Positions 32,799 to 41,634 of a DNA stretch of 46,637 nt are shown piece after piece. The stretch is from an uncultured Lachnospiraceae bacterium (GTDB taxonomy: Bacteria > Bacillota > Clostridia > Lachnospirales > Lachnospiraceae). Position 1 is the first letter of the stretch. Each line of letters begins with the position of its first letter. The notes under the pieces are model-generated. The model was given only the letters and a program-made list of their open reading frames with translations. It was not told the DNA's origin and did not search any database. Both the position numbers and the translations under genes were made by a program. The DNA is taken from assembly GCA_910578475.1 (NCBI GenBank), contig CAJTRK010000026.1, positions 1-46,637 of the forward strand, read 5' to 3'.

Positions 32799-34472
32799 AT
32801 GAGAAGCGATAATGTAAAAAGCGGTATCCAGCAGGCGCCGCACAGAAGCCTGTTCAACGCACTTGGTTTCACGGAAGAAGAAATGAAGAAGCCGATGGTC
32901 GGCATCGTCAGTTCGTATAATGAAATCGTACCGGGACATGTGAATCTGGATAAAATCGTCAATGCGGTCAAACTGGGCGTGGCAGAAGCGGGCGGCGTGC
33001 CGGTTGTTTTCCCGGCAATTGCGGTATGCGATGGTATTGCGATGGGACATATCGGGATGAAATATTCTCTTGTAACAAGAGATTTGATTGCAGATTCGAC
33101 AGAATGTATGGCGCTTGCACATCAGTTTGACGCGCTTGTGATGGTACCGAACTGTGATAAAAATGTGCCGGGTCTTTTAATGGCGGCAGCGAGAATCAAT
33201 GTGCCTACGGTATTTGTTTCCGGCGGACCCATGCTGGCAGGGCATGTCAGAGGACAGAAGAGAAGCCTGTCTTCCATGTTTGAGGCGGTAGGTTCTCATG
33301 CGGCCGGAACGATGACGGAAGAAGAGGTAAGGGAGTATGAAGAAAAGGTATGCCCGACCTGTGGTTCCTGTTCCGGTATGTATACGGCCAATTCCATGAA
33401 CTGCCTGACCGAGGCGCTCGGTATGGGGCTTCGCGGTAACGGCACGATTCCGGCAGTTTATTCCGAAAGAATCAAACTGGCAAAACATGCGGGTATGGCG
33501 GTTATGGAAATGTACAGACAGAATATCAGACCGAGCGATATCATGACGAAAGACGCCATTTTGAATGCGTTAACGGTAGATATGGCGCTTGGCTGTTCTA
33601 CGAACTCCATGCTGCATCTTCCGGCAATCGCGCATGAAACAGGGTTTGATTTTGATATTGCTTTTGCGAATGAAATCAGCGCGAAGACGCCGAATCTGTG
33701 TCATCTGGCTCCGGCAGGCCCGACTTATATGGAAGACCTGAACGAGGCAGGCGGTGTTTACGCGGTTATGAAAGAACTTGCGGATGCGGGACTGCTGCAT
33801 ACAGAGTGCATGACCGTGACGGGTAAGACAATCGGAGAAAATATTGCCGATGCCGTAAACAAAAATCCGGAAGTTATCCGAACGCTTGACAATCCTTATT
33901 CTGAGACGGGCGGTCTTGCCGTTCTGAAAGGAAACCTCGCGCCGGACGGAAGTGTCGTAAAGCGTTCCGCAGTCGTACCGGAAATGATGGTACACGAAGG
34001 GCCGGCCAGAGTTTTTGACTGTGAAGAAGATGCAATCGACGCTATCAAGAGCGGAAAAATCGTTGCGGGCGATGTGGTAGTCATTCGCTATGAGGGGCCG
34101 AAAGGCGGACCGGGTATGCGGGAAATGCTGAATCCGACCTCGGCAATTGCAGGAATGGGACTCGGCTCCAGCGTTGCGCTGATTACGGATGGCCGTTTTT
34201 CCGGTGCATCCCGCGGCGCGTCCATCGGACACGTTTCTCCGGAAGCGGCGGTAGGCGGTCCGATTGCTCTGATAGAAGAAGGCGATATGATAAGCATCAA
34301 TATACCGGAAACGAAACTGGATGTGAAGGTGTCAGAAGAAGAAATGGAGAGAAGAAAAGCGAAATGGCAGCCGAGAGAGCCGAAAGTGACGACGGGGTAT
34401 CTTGCGAGATACCGTGAGCTTGTAACGAGCGGCAACAGGGGCGCTATTTTGGAGATACCCGGCAAAGCATAA
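32799..34472 (+). CDS. ilvD: Dihydroxy-acid dehydratase
   Basis: This 557-residue iron-sulfur enzyme dehydrates dihydroxy acids to 2-keto acids in valine, isoleucine and leucine synthesis. Cluster cysteines lie in PNCDKNVPG and CPTCGSCSGMYTANSMNC; other blocks are ALGCSTNSMLHLPAIA and VIRYEGPKGGPGMREML. CGGAGGAA precedes the ATG. It lies downstream of leuB and upstream of ilvB. Confidence 0.97.
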   Translation: MRSDNVKSGIQQAPHRSLFNALGFTEEEMKKPMVGIVSSYNEIVPGHVNLDKIVNAVKLGVAEAGGVPVVFPAIAVCDGIAMGHIGMKYSLVTRDLIADSTECMALAHQFDALVMVPNCDKNVPGLLMAAARINVPTVFVSGGPMLAGHVRGQKRSLSSMFEAVGSHAAGTMTEEEVREYEEKVCPTCGSCSGMYTANSMNCLTEALGMGLRGNGTIPAVYSERIKLAKHAGMAVMEMYRQNIRPSDIMTKDAILNALTVDMALGCSTNSMLHLPAIAHETGFDFDIAFANEISAKTPNLCHLAPAGPTYMEDLNEAGGVYAVMKELADAGLLHTECMTVTGKTIGENIADAVNKNPEVIRTLDNPYSETGGLAVLKGNLAPDGSVVKRSAVVPEMMVHEGPARVFDCEEDAIDAIKSGKIVAGDVVVIRYEGPKGGPGMREMLNPTSAIAGMGLGSSVALITDGRFSGASRGASIGHVSPEAAVGGPIALIEEGDMISINIPETKLDVKVSEEEMERRKAKWQPREPKVTTGYLARYRELVTSGNRGAILEIPGKA

Positions 34473-34518
34473 GGAAGTCCGGAAACTGAGAAAATGCAAA
34501 ATAGGAGGGGGGAATCCT

Positions 34519-35055
34519 ATGGCAGTACAATTATCAGGAATGAAGAACCATAAAACTGTGATAACGCAGAGTGATTATGCGATGAAAAACAGTGTGATAA
34601 AGAAAGACAGGGGCGGTTCGGATTTTACACAGGGCGGACGTTCGTTTAACATCGGAAGCGATTCGGATGCAGTGCTTATGCGCAAAGAGATTGCCAGGAA
34701 AAGAGCAAAGAAGGCGGTTAAGGATGCCTGGGAGGGAGACCGGAAGATTCAGTCGGATATTGAAACGCGGAAAGAAAATCTCCGGGAGCTGCGAAGCGAC
34801 ATATCGCAAAAAGCCGGTTACCTCATGGCTTACCACGAGAAGAAAGCGGAGCTCAAAGAAGAATATGGAATAGATGAAAACAGCGAAGAGCAGAAGGCGC
34901 TTCTTGCAAAACGCGAGCAGTCGCTTGTGAATCCGGAGGTCGTTCTGACGCAGGCAGAACAGAAACGTCTTGCCGGGATTGATGAGTATGAAGCCAGAGT
35001 CCGGGAGATGAATCAGGCAAGCTTTGATATCTGGATAGATAAAAAACCGGCATAA
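34519..35055 (+). CDS. Coiled-coil unknown protein, N-terminal part of split gene
   Basis: This 178-residue protein is rich in Lys, Glu and Arg and looks helical after residue 50 (MRKEIARKRAKKAVKDAWEG). I recognise no domain. GGAGGGGGG precedes the ATG. It ends at 35055, just after an A6 run (35041-35046). If that run had seven As, reading would pass into the next frame and give ...IDKKTGIRD-MLLDEEAG..., joining it to the gene at 35061 as one protein of 347 residues. The pair is probably one gene broken by a single-base loss, or a frameshift read through by slippage. Confidence 0.6.
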   Translation: MAVQLSGMKNHKTVITQSDYAMKNSVIKKDRGGSDFTQGGRSFNIGSDSDAVLMRKEIARKRAKKAVKDAWEGDRKIQSDIETRKENLRELRSDISQKAGYLMAYHEKKAELKEEYGIDENSEEQKALLAKREQSLVNPEVVLTQAEQKRLAGIDEYEARVREMNQASFDIWIDKKPA

Positions 35056-35060
35056 GAGAT

Positions 35061-35561
35061 ATGCTGTTGGACGAAGAAGCAGGGATAGCGGCAGTTACGG
35101 CGATTCAACTGGAGCGTCTAAAGTTCCATGAAATGGCGAGTGCACAGGCTTCCGCGAAAAAGATAGAAGCGGGAACGAGTGAAGATGTCATCAATATGCT
35201 GACCGGCGAAGCGAAAGACCGTATCAGTGAATCGCTCCAGGAGAAGCGGGAAGAGGCAAAAGAAAGAGCGGAAGAAAAAGGAAAAGAAGAAGAGAAGCTG
35301 GAAGCGCAGAGAACGGAAAAAGAGTTGATGCGGGAGCAGTTCGAACTGGAGCAGGCAGAGAGCAGAGAGACGGAAGCGGCCCGAATCGAGCAGCAGAAAA
35401 ATGCAAGAAAACAGGAAGACATCCTGATGGAGACAGAAAAGAACTCCACAGGCGCGGTATCCACTTCTTCGCAGACACGGATAGAAATTAAAGAAATGCT
35501 GCATAAGATGAATTTGCTGGAAGAAGACCTGAAAGGCATGGAAGTTGACGATGCCATATAA
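35061..35561 (+). CDS. Coiled-coil unknown protein, C-terminal part of split gene
   Basis: This 166-residue frame is strongly coiled-coil in character (EKREEAKERAEEKGKEEEKLEAQRT-type heptads, rich in Glu/Lys). It starts 5 bases after the previous stop and has no convincing ribosome-binding site (only AAGAG). The frame is open upstream for five codons (TGIRD) to the A6 run at 35041-35046, which supports an origin as the second half of the preceding gene. It ends before the ilvB ribosome site. Function unknown. Confidence 0.55.
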   Translation: MLLDEEAGIAAVTAIQLERLKFHEMASAQASAKKIEAGTSEDVINMLTGEAKDRISESLQEKREEAKERAEEKGKEEEKLEAQRTEKELMREQFELEQAESRETEAARIEQQKNARKQEDILMETEKNSTGAVSTSSQTRIEIKEMLHKMNLLEEDLKGMEVDDAI

Positions 35562-35615
35562 TGCTTATCGGCAGTAGAAAGCTCTTTGATATAAAACGAT
35601 TTAGGAGGATAAAAA

Positions 35616-37292
35616 ATGTTACTGACAGGTGCGGAAATTGTTGTAGAATGTTTGAAAGAGCAGGGAGTTGATACCGTCTTCGGGTATCCCGGCGGAACGA
35701 TTTTGAATGTATATGATGCTTTGTATAAGCACAGCAATGAGATAACCCACATTCTTACTTCGCATGAGCAGGGCGCAGCGCATGCAGCGGACGGTTATGC
35801 GAGAGCTACGGGCAAGGTCGGCGTCTGTATGGCAACGAGCGGTCCGGGGGCTACGAATCTCGTGACCGGTATTGCGACCGCTTATATGGATTCTGTGCCA
35901 ATGGTGGCGATTACCTGTAACGTGAATCTGCCGCTGCTTGGAAAAGATTCTTTCCAGGAAGTCGATATCGCCGGCGTGACAATGCCGATTACCAAACATG
36001 GCTATATCGTTAAAGATGTCAATATTCTGGCAGATACGATTCGAAAGGCTTTTGCAATAGCCGGAAGCGGCAGGCCGGGTCCCGTGCTCGTGGATATCAC
36101 AAAGGATGTGACTGCAAATCAGTGTGAATATACGAAGATGCCGGCGGCAGAGAAAATCGTGAAAGAGAGCGATAATGAGGCGGATATTGAAAAAGCGGTT
36201 GCACTCATCAAAGCGGCAAAGAAGCCGTTCATTTATGTAGGCGGCGGTGCGGTTATTTCAGGTGCGCATGAAGAAGTGAGAGAGTTCGCTGAAAAAGCGG
36301 GTGCGCCGGTATGCGATACGCTGATGGGTAAAGGCGTATATGACGGGCGTGATGCACGTTATACCGGAATGATTGGCATGCACGGAACGAAAACGTCGAA
36401 TTTCGGTGTCAGCGAATGTGACCTGTTAATCGCGCTTGGCGCAAGATTTTCCGACCGTGTCGTGGGGAATCCGAAGAAATTCGCGGAACATGCCAAAGTA
36501 CTGCATATTGATATCGACGCGGCCGAAATCGATAAAAATATTCGGACACATGTTTCCGTCACCGGAGATTTGAAAGAAGTACTTCAAAAAATTAATTCCA
36601 GACTGGAAAAACAGGAGCATGCCGACTGGCTCGCGCATATTATGGAGTTAAAGGAAAAATATCCGCTTAATTACGATGCGTCCGTCCTGTCCTGTCCCTA
36701 CATTATGGAAGAGCTGGACCGCATTACTGACGGACAGGCAATTATCACGACCGATGTCGGACAGCATCAGATGTGGGCCGCACAGTACTATAAATATTCC
36801 AAACCGCGCACGTTTCTTTCTTCCGGTGGCCTCGGAACGATGGGATACGGCCTGGGCGCATGTATTGGCGCAAAAGTCGGTAATCCTGACAAAATCTGTG
36901 TGAACATTGCGGGAGACGGTTGTTTCAGAATGAATATGAATGAGCTTGCGACGGCAAGCAGATATAATATTCCGATTATTCAGATTGTCATAAATAATCA
37001 TGTGCTTGGCATGGTAAGACAGTGGCAGACGCTTTTTTATGAGAAACGATATTCCCAGACCATTTTGCAGGATAAAGTAGATTTCTGCAAGGTAGCGGAA
37101 GGGCTTGGCTGTGCGGCGATTCGCGTTACGAAAAAAGAAGAAGTCGCGCCTGCCATCGAAAAAGCGCTTGCACTGAAAGCGCCGGTGCTTTTAGACTGTA
37201 TCATTCCGGAGGATGATAAAGTATTCCCGATGGTACCTGCGGGAGCTCCAATCAGTGATGCTTTTGACGCACAGGATTTGGCGGCTGAATAG
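35616..37292 (+). CDS. ilvB: Acetolactate synthase large subunit
   Basis: This 558-residue thiamine-diphosphate enzyme joins two pyruvates, or pyruvate and 2-oxobutyrate, as the first common step of branched-chain synthesis. The N-terminal block has GYPGGTILNVYDAL and HEQGAAHAADGYARATGK (the catalytic Glu). The FAD-binding region and the C-terminal cofactor motif GDGCFRMNMNELATASRYNI...NNHVLGM follow. AGGAGG lies 7 bases before the ATG. No ilvN regulatory subunit gene follows; the next gene is an L,D-transpeptidase. Confidence 0.96.
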   Translation: MLLTGAEIVVECLKEQGVDTVFGYPGGTILNVYDALYKHSNEITHILTSHEQGAAHAADGYARATGKVGVCMATSGPGATNLVTGIATAYMDSVPMVAITCNVNLPLLGKDSFQEVDIAGVTMPITKHGYIVKDVNILADTIRKAFAIAGSGRPGPVLVDITKDVTANQCEYTKMPAAEKIVKESDNEADIEKAVALIKAAKKPFIYVGGGAVISGAHEEVREFAEKAGAPVCDTLMGKGVYDGRDARYTGMIGMHGTKTSNFGVSECDLLIALGARFSDRVVGNPKKFAEHAKVLHIDIDAAEIDKNIRTHVSVTGDLKEVLQKINSRLEKQEHADWLAHIMELKEKYPLNYDASVLSCPYIMEELDRITDGQAIITTDVGQHQMWAAQYYKYSKPRTFLSSGGLGTMGYGLGACIGAKVGNPDKICVNIAGDGCFRMNMNELATASRYNIPIIQIVINNHVLGMVRQWQTLFYEKRYSQTILQDKVDFCKVAEGLGCAAIRVTKKEEVAPAIEKALALKAPVLLDCIIPEDDKVFPMVPAGAPISDAFDAQDLAAE

Positions 37293-37321
37293 AGACTGAA
37301 AATCCGGAGAAGTTTTATGTT

Positions 37322-38719
37322 ATGAAAAAACATTTGTTTAGAAATCTGATAGTGATATTCTTTATTTTGATATCACAGTTGGCCGTTTTATATATCGGCC
37401 TTGCATTTTATTATCGAAACGCGTTCGAGTACGGTACATGGATTAACCACATCTATTGTACCGGAAAGAATATCGAAGAAGTCAATCAGGAGCTTATAGA
37501 GCAATACGTATATGACGGCATTACAATCTATGACAAAGAACAGAATGCTTATCGGATAGGAGCGGACGATATCCAATACCGGTATGATTTTCAGGAATCG
37601 CTGAAAACTTATCTGGACGGGCAGAACGCCTGGCTCTGGATGGACAGTTTATGGACGGTTCGGGAGACGGAAATCAGACCGGTCATTTCTTATGATGAGG
37701 AAGCTCTCGAACAGTGTTTTGAGGCGATGCCGTTTTTGACGGAGCAGGAAAGAGAAGAGCGGAGATATGAAATCATCAGGACAGAGCAGGGATATGAGCT
37801 GTTAAATGAACGCTGTGATGTGCTGGACGTGGAGAAAGCAAGACAAACTGTTGCCGAAGCGGTTTGGAACGGCAATACAGAGATATCGCTGGTGGAAGCC
37901 GGCTGCTATTATGATATGGAACTGACGGAAGAAATGCAGGATACAAAACGACAGTGGGAGCAGCTTCAGGAATTGCAGGATTGCCATATCGTTTATCAGA
38001 TGGGAGAAGACCTGATACCCATAGACGCTTCCGTCGTATGTAACTGGATTCTGTTAAAGGAAGACGGTGGTTTTGCATTGGATGATACCGGTGCGTTGCA
38101 GTTAAGGGAAGACGCCATAACGGAATTTATCGCGAAGCTGGCGGAACAGTATGATACAGTGGGATGTGAGCGGCAGTTCAGTACTACAACCCGGGGTGTG
38201 ATAACGATAGGGGGCGGCATCTATGGGAATAAGCTTGACCAGGAAGCGGAGACGGCATATCTGACGGAAGCTTTTTTGAACAAAAAGGAAGAAGTACATA
38301 CGCCTGTATATCTGCAGAGCGCAATGCAGCAGGGAAAAGATGATATTGGAAATACCTATGTGGAAATTGATATGGGCGAACAAATGATGTATTTTTATCT
38401 GAACGGAGAATTGCAGGTAGAAACGCCGGTCGTTACCGGGAATACGTCAAGACGCATGGGGACGCCGTCCGGCGTCAATTATGTTTATCTGAAGCAGACC
38501 GACCGCATTCTGCGCGGGGAGGGCTATGCTTCCCACGTCAATTTCTGGATGCCCGTTAAAGGGAATATCGGAATTCATGACGCTTCCTGGCGGAGCAAAT
38601 ACGGCGGAACCATCTACCAGACGAACGGTTCTCACGGCTGCATCAACACACCATATAATGCGATGGTGCAGATATATGAAATGGTGGAAGTCGGAACCCC
38701 GGTGGTGATGTATTATTAA
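37322..38719 (+). CDS. L,D-transpeptidase (YkuD) with N-terminal domains
   Basis: This 465-residue membrane-anchored enzyme makes 3-3 peptidoglycan cross-links. One N-terminal helix (about 9-29) is followed by PG-binding-like extracytoplasmic modules, and the C-terminal YkuD domain begins near 345 (YVEIDMGEQMMYFYLNG). The active site is SHGC440INTP with H419. A start at 37322 has GGAG at 37305, a wide spacing. It lies after ilvB and before the serC promoter, and metabolically seems unlinked to either. Confidence 0.92.
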   Translation: MKKHLFRNLIVIFFILISQLAVLYIGLAFYYRNAFEYGTWINHIYCTGKNIEEVNQELIEQYVYDGITIYDKEQNAYRIGADDIQYRYDFQESLKTYLDGQNAWLWMDSLWTVRETEIRPVISYDEEALEQCFEAMPFLTEQEREERRYEIIRTEQGYELLNERCDVLDVEKARQTVAEAVWNGNTEISLVEAGCYYDMELTEEMQDTKRQWEQLQELQDCHIVYQMGEDLIPIDASVVCNWILLKEDGGFALDDTGALQLREDAITEFIAKLAEQYDTVGCERQFSTTTRGVITIGGGIYGNKLDQEAETAYLTEAFLNKKEEVHTPVYLQSAMQQGKDDIGNTYVEIDMGEQMMYFYLNGELQVETPVVTGNTSRRMGTPSGVNYVYLKQTDRILRGEGYASHVNFWMPVKGNIGIHDASWRSKYGGTIYQTNGSHGCINTPYNAMVQIYEMVEVGTPVVMYY

Positions 38720-38738
38720 GATTTTTTTAATATGGTAA

Positions 38739-38767
38739 TTGACTAAAGTATACAATAAATGTAAAAT
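38739..38767 (+). promoter_or_regulatory. Promoter of serC-serA
   Basis: TTGACT (38739-38744), a 17-base spacer and TAAAAT (38762-38767) lie about 40 bases before serC. Confidence 0.75.
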
Positions 38768-38809
38768 AGCATTTAGTTTATAATTTTAAAATGACTGGAG
38801 GAGAAGAGA

Positions 38810-39901
38810 GTGGCAAGAGTATATAACTTTTCGGCAGGCCCGGCAGTTTTGCCGGAAGAAGTGTTGAAAGAAGCTGCGGAGGAAATGTTAGACTATAAAG
38901 GAACCGGTATGTCCGTAATGGAAATGAGCCATCGTTCCAAAGCCTACGATGTGATTATTAAGGAAGCGGAGGCAGACCTTCGAACGCTGTTGAATATTCC
39001 GGATAATTATAAGGTACTGTTTTTACAGGGCGGTGCGAGCCTGATTTTTGCATCTGTGCCGATGAATCTGATGAAGAACCGTAAGGCAGGTTACATATTG
39101 ACGGGACAGTGGGCGAAAAAAGCCTTTGCGGAAGCGAAAATGTATGGCGAGGCCGTGGAACTGGCATCTTCTGCGGATAAGACCTTTTCTTATATTCCCG
39201 ATTGCTCCGATTTGCCGATAACGGATGACATGGATTATGTTTATATCTGTGAAAATAATACCATTTACGGAACCAAATATCACACTTTGCCGGATACAAA
39301 AGGAAAAATTCTTGTCTCCGATGTCTCATCCTGTTTTCTTTCGGAGCCGATGGACGTGACGAAATACGGCATGGTTTATGCGGGCGTGCAGAAAAATGTA
39401 GGTCCCGCCGGAACGCAGGTTGTCATTATCAGAGAAGACCTTTTGCAGGAGGATGTTCTTCCGGGAACACCTACCATGATGAATTATAAAGTGCAGGCGG
39501 ATAACGACTCCCTGTACAATACGCCGCCCAGTTACGGTATTTATATTTGTGGAAAAGTGTTTAAATGGCTGTTGAAAAACGGCGGTCTCGGCACAATGAA
39601 AGAGCTGAACGAGAAAAAAGCGCAGATATTATACGATTTTCTGGATGAAAGCAGTCTGTTCAAAGGAACCGTCAGAAAAGAAGACCGTTCTTTGATGAAT
39701 GTGCCGTTTGTGACCGGAAATGATGAAACGGATGCGAAATTTATTAAAGAGGCGGAAGCGGCTGGATTTGTCAATCTGAAGGGCCATCGCAGCGTCGGCG
39801 GCATGCGCGCGAGCATTTATAATGCAATGCCTGTTGAAGGCGTGGAGAAGCTCGTTGCATTTATGAAAGAATTTGAGAAGCGTGAGTTGTGCCGTTCGTG
39901 A
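38810..39901 (+). CDS. serC: Phosphoserine aminotransferase
   Basis: This 363-residue PLP enzyme turns 3-phosphohydroxypyruvate into phosphoserine. It begins VYNFSAGPAVLPEEVL, the SerC hallmark, and has FLQGGASLIFASVPMNL, AGVQKNVGPAGTQVVI (the PLP Lys in QKN) and GHRSVGGMRASIYNAM. The start is a GTG at 38810 with GGAGGAGAAGAGA before it. It is followed by serA after 31 bases. Confidence 0.97.
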   Translation: MARVYNFSAGPAVLPEEVLKEAAEEMLDYKGTGMSVMEMSHRSKAYDVIIKEAEADLRTLLNIPDNYKVLFLQGGASLIFASVPMNLMKNRKAGYILTGQWAKKAFAEAKMYGEAVELASSADKTFSYIPDCSDLPITDDMDYVYICENNTIYGTKYHTLPDTKGKILVSDVSSCFLSEPMDVTKYGMVYAGVQKNVGPAGTQVVIIREDLLQEDVLPGTPTMMNYKVQADNDSLYNTPPSYGIYICGKVFKWLLKNGGLGTMKELNEKKAQILYDFLDESSLFKGTVRKEDRSLMNVPFVTGNDETDAKFIKEAEAAGFVNLKGHRSVGGMRASIYNAMPVEGVEKLVAFMKEFEKRELCRS

Positions 39902-39932
39902 CGGTGTATCTGAAAGGAGAATAACGATAAAG

Positions 39933-41096
39933 ATGTTCAAATACTTATGTTTAAACCCCATTTCCACAGTAGGAACCGAAAAATTCAGCAAAACTTATGA
40001 GCAGACGGATAATATTGCGGAAGCGGATGGAATTCTGGTCAGAAGTGCAGCGATGCACGATATGGAACTGCCGGAAAATCTGCTGGCAGTCGCGCGGGCG
40101 GGCGCCGGTGTCAACAATATTCCGCTCGATAAGTGTGCGGAAAAAGGAATCGTCGTATTTAATACGCCTGGTGCGAATGCCAATGGTGTGAAAGAGCTTG
40201 TTATTGCGGGTATGCTGCTTGCTTCCAGAGATGTTGTGGGCGGAATCGAATGGGTTCTTGCCAATCAGGATAAAGAAGATATTGCGAAAGCGGCGGAAAA
40301 GGCAAAAAAGAATTTTGCGGGAACGGAAGTCAGGGATAAAAAACTTGGAATTATCGGATTGGGCGCAATTGGCGTTAAAGTGGCTAATGTGGCAAAATAT
40401 CTCGGTATGGAAGTGTATGGATATGACCCTTATGTTTCCGTCGATGCGGCATGGAATCTGAACCGTGATGTAAAACATGCGCTGAGCGTTGACGAAATTT
40501 ATGAAAACTGTGATATTATTACAATTCATGTGCCGCTGATGGATGCGACAAAGGGAATGATAAGCCAGGGCGCCATCGCGAAAATGAAAGACGGTGTGAT
40601 TCTGTTAAATTTTGCGAGAGATTTGCTTGTGGATGAAAAAGCTGTTCTTGATGGAATCAAAGCCGGCAAAATCCGTAAATATGTATCGGATTTCCCGAAT
40701 CCTGTGACTGCAGGCAAGGAAGGCTGCATCGTGATTCCCCATCTTGGCGCGTCTACGGAAGAGTCGGAAGATAACTGTGCCAAAATGGCGGTAGAAGAGC
40801 TGATGGATTATCTGGAGAACGGAAATATTATTAACAGTGTCAATTATCCAAAATGTGATATGGGCATCTGTACACAGGCAGGACGTGTTGCGATTTTCCA
40901 TAAGAACATTGCCAACATGATTACAAAGTTTACCGCCTGCTTCGGTGATAACGGCATTAATATTTCCGATATGACCAATAAGTCCAAAGGAGAAGTGGCT
41001 TATACGATGCTGGATATTGAGGCGCCTGCTTCCGAAGAAATGATTCAGACGTTATCCTCTATTCCGGGTGTATTCCGTGTAAGAGTTATAAAATAG
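39933..41096 (+). CDS. serA: 3-Phosphoglycerate dehydrogenase
   Basis: This 387-residue NAD-dependent enzyme opens serine synthesis from 3-phosphoglycerate. It has RAGAGVNNIPLDKCAEKGI, GLGAIGVKVANVAKYLGM (Rossmann), NFARDLLVDE and PHLGASTEESE (with the His), then a C-terminal ACT-like domain (ISDMTNKSKGEVAYTMLDIE). It is short, without the intervening domain of larger SerA. I start at 39933 (MFKYLCLNP), after AAAGGAGA; an open frame to 39873 overlaps serC and gives residues the family lacks. Confidence 0.95.
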   Translation: MFKYLCLNPISTVGTEKFSKTYEQTDNIAEADGILVRSAAMHDMELPENLLAVARAGAGVNNIPLDKCAEKGIVVFNTPGANANGVKELVIAGMLLASRDVVGGIEWVLANQDKEDIAKAAEKAKKNFAGTEVRDKKLGIIGLGAIGVKVANVAKYLGMEVYGYDPYVSVDAAWNLNRDVKHALSVDEIYENCDIITIHVPLMDATKGMISQGAIAKMKDGVILLNFARDLLVDEKAVLDGIKAGKIRKYVSDFPNPVTAGKEGCIVIPHLGASTEESEDNCAKMAVEELMDYLENGNIINSVNYPKCDMGICTQAGRVAIFHKNIANMITKFTACFGDNGINISDMTNKSKGEVAYTMLDIEAPASEEMIQTLSSIPGVFRVRVIK

Positions 41097-41117
41097 AATT
41101 GCGTGGAGGGAATGAAA

Positions 41118-41160
41118 AAAGGCGGTAATCCGGTTTGGTACGGAATACCGCCTTTCATTT
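41118..41160. terminator. Bidirectional terminator after serA
   Basis: AAAGGCGGTA (41118-41127) pairs perfectly with TACCGCCTTT (41146-41155), with an inner TCCG/CGGA, and has T-rich ends on both strands. It serves serA and the minus-strand gene beyond it. Confidence 0.85.
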
Positions 41161-41241
41161 AATGGGAAATTGCATCAGCGTGAAAAATTGAAGGAGAATG
41201 CGAAGCATTCTCCGAATCGAGCGTGTCGGCGCTCGATTTTT
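41161..41241 (+). repeat. Hairpin repeat element, copy C
   Basis: It opens AATGGGAAATTGC (41161-41173). GGAGAATGC-GAA-GCATTCTCC (41193-41213), GAA, and ATCGAGCG-TGTCGG-CGCTCGAT (41216-41237) with five Ts follow. The final T-run touches the stop codon of the minus-strand gene at 41240. The middle hairpin is almost the same as in copy A. Confidence 0.7.
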
Positions 41242-41482
41242 ACAAATTCAGTTCCGACTGGAATTGCGCTTCGGCTTTGACTGCCACTTCGCTTGCAAGG
41301 TCCATATAAAGAATGAAAACGTCTTCGACGGACATTCCTTTTTCTTTTGCAATCTCTTCCATGACAGGCTTTAATGTTTCAAGCTGAAATGAAACAGGGG
41401 TTTTCTGGGGGTCGATGTCGGCCAGCGTTTTCTCCGCGTAAGCATTGATTTTGTGGAGAATTTCCGCATTTTCAGGAGTCAT
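41240..41482 (-). CDS. Small unknown helical protein
   Basis: This 80-residue soluble, acidic protein (MTPENAEILHKINAYAEKTL) has no family I recognise. An ATG at 41491 lies directly after AAAGGA; the ATG at 41482 has proper spacing (9 bases) and is preferred. It sits alone on the minus strand between serA and the DUF1015 gene. No signal peptide or membrane segment is visible. Confidence 0.6.
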   Translation of the reverse strand: MTPENAEILHKINAYAEKTLADIDPQKTPVSFQLETLKPVMEEIAKEKGMSVEDVFILYMDLASEVAVKAEAQFQSELNL

Positions 41483-41541
41483 GCTCACCATTCCTTTCTA
41501 AAGTAAAATAACAACGTAATATTTATTTTAACATTGAAAGC

Positions 41542-41570
41542 TTGTGCTGTACAGGCATTTTTGATAAAAT
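41542..41570 (+). promoter_or_regulatory. Probable promoter of the DUF1015 gene
   Basis: TTGTGC (41542-41547), a 17-base spacer and TAAAAT (41565-41570) lie about 65 bases before the start at 41635. Confidence 0.5.
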
Positions 41571-41634
41571 GAAATGGAACGTTCTTCTGCTTTTGGCCGG
41601 AAGAATGGAAAACAACAGGGAAGCGGGTAAGAGA

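Noticed and set aside
33570..34232. Minus-strand open frame (220 codons) inside ilvD
   Set aside because: Opposite an unmistakable ilvD, with no ribosome site or domain.
41542..41634. Start of the DUF1015 gene at 41542
   Set aside because: That position is the -35 of its probable promoter, and the family N-terminus is at 41635.
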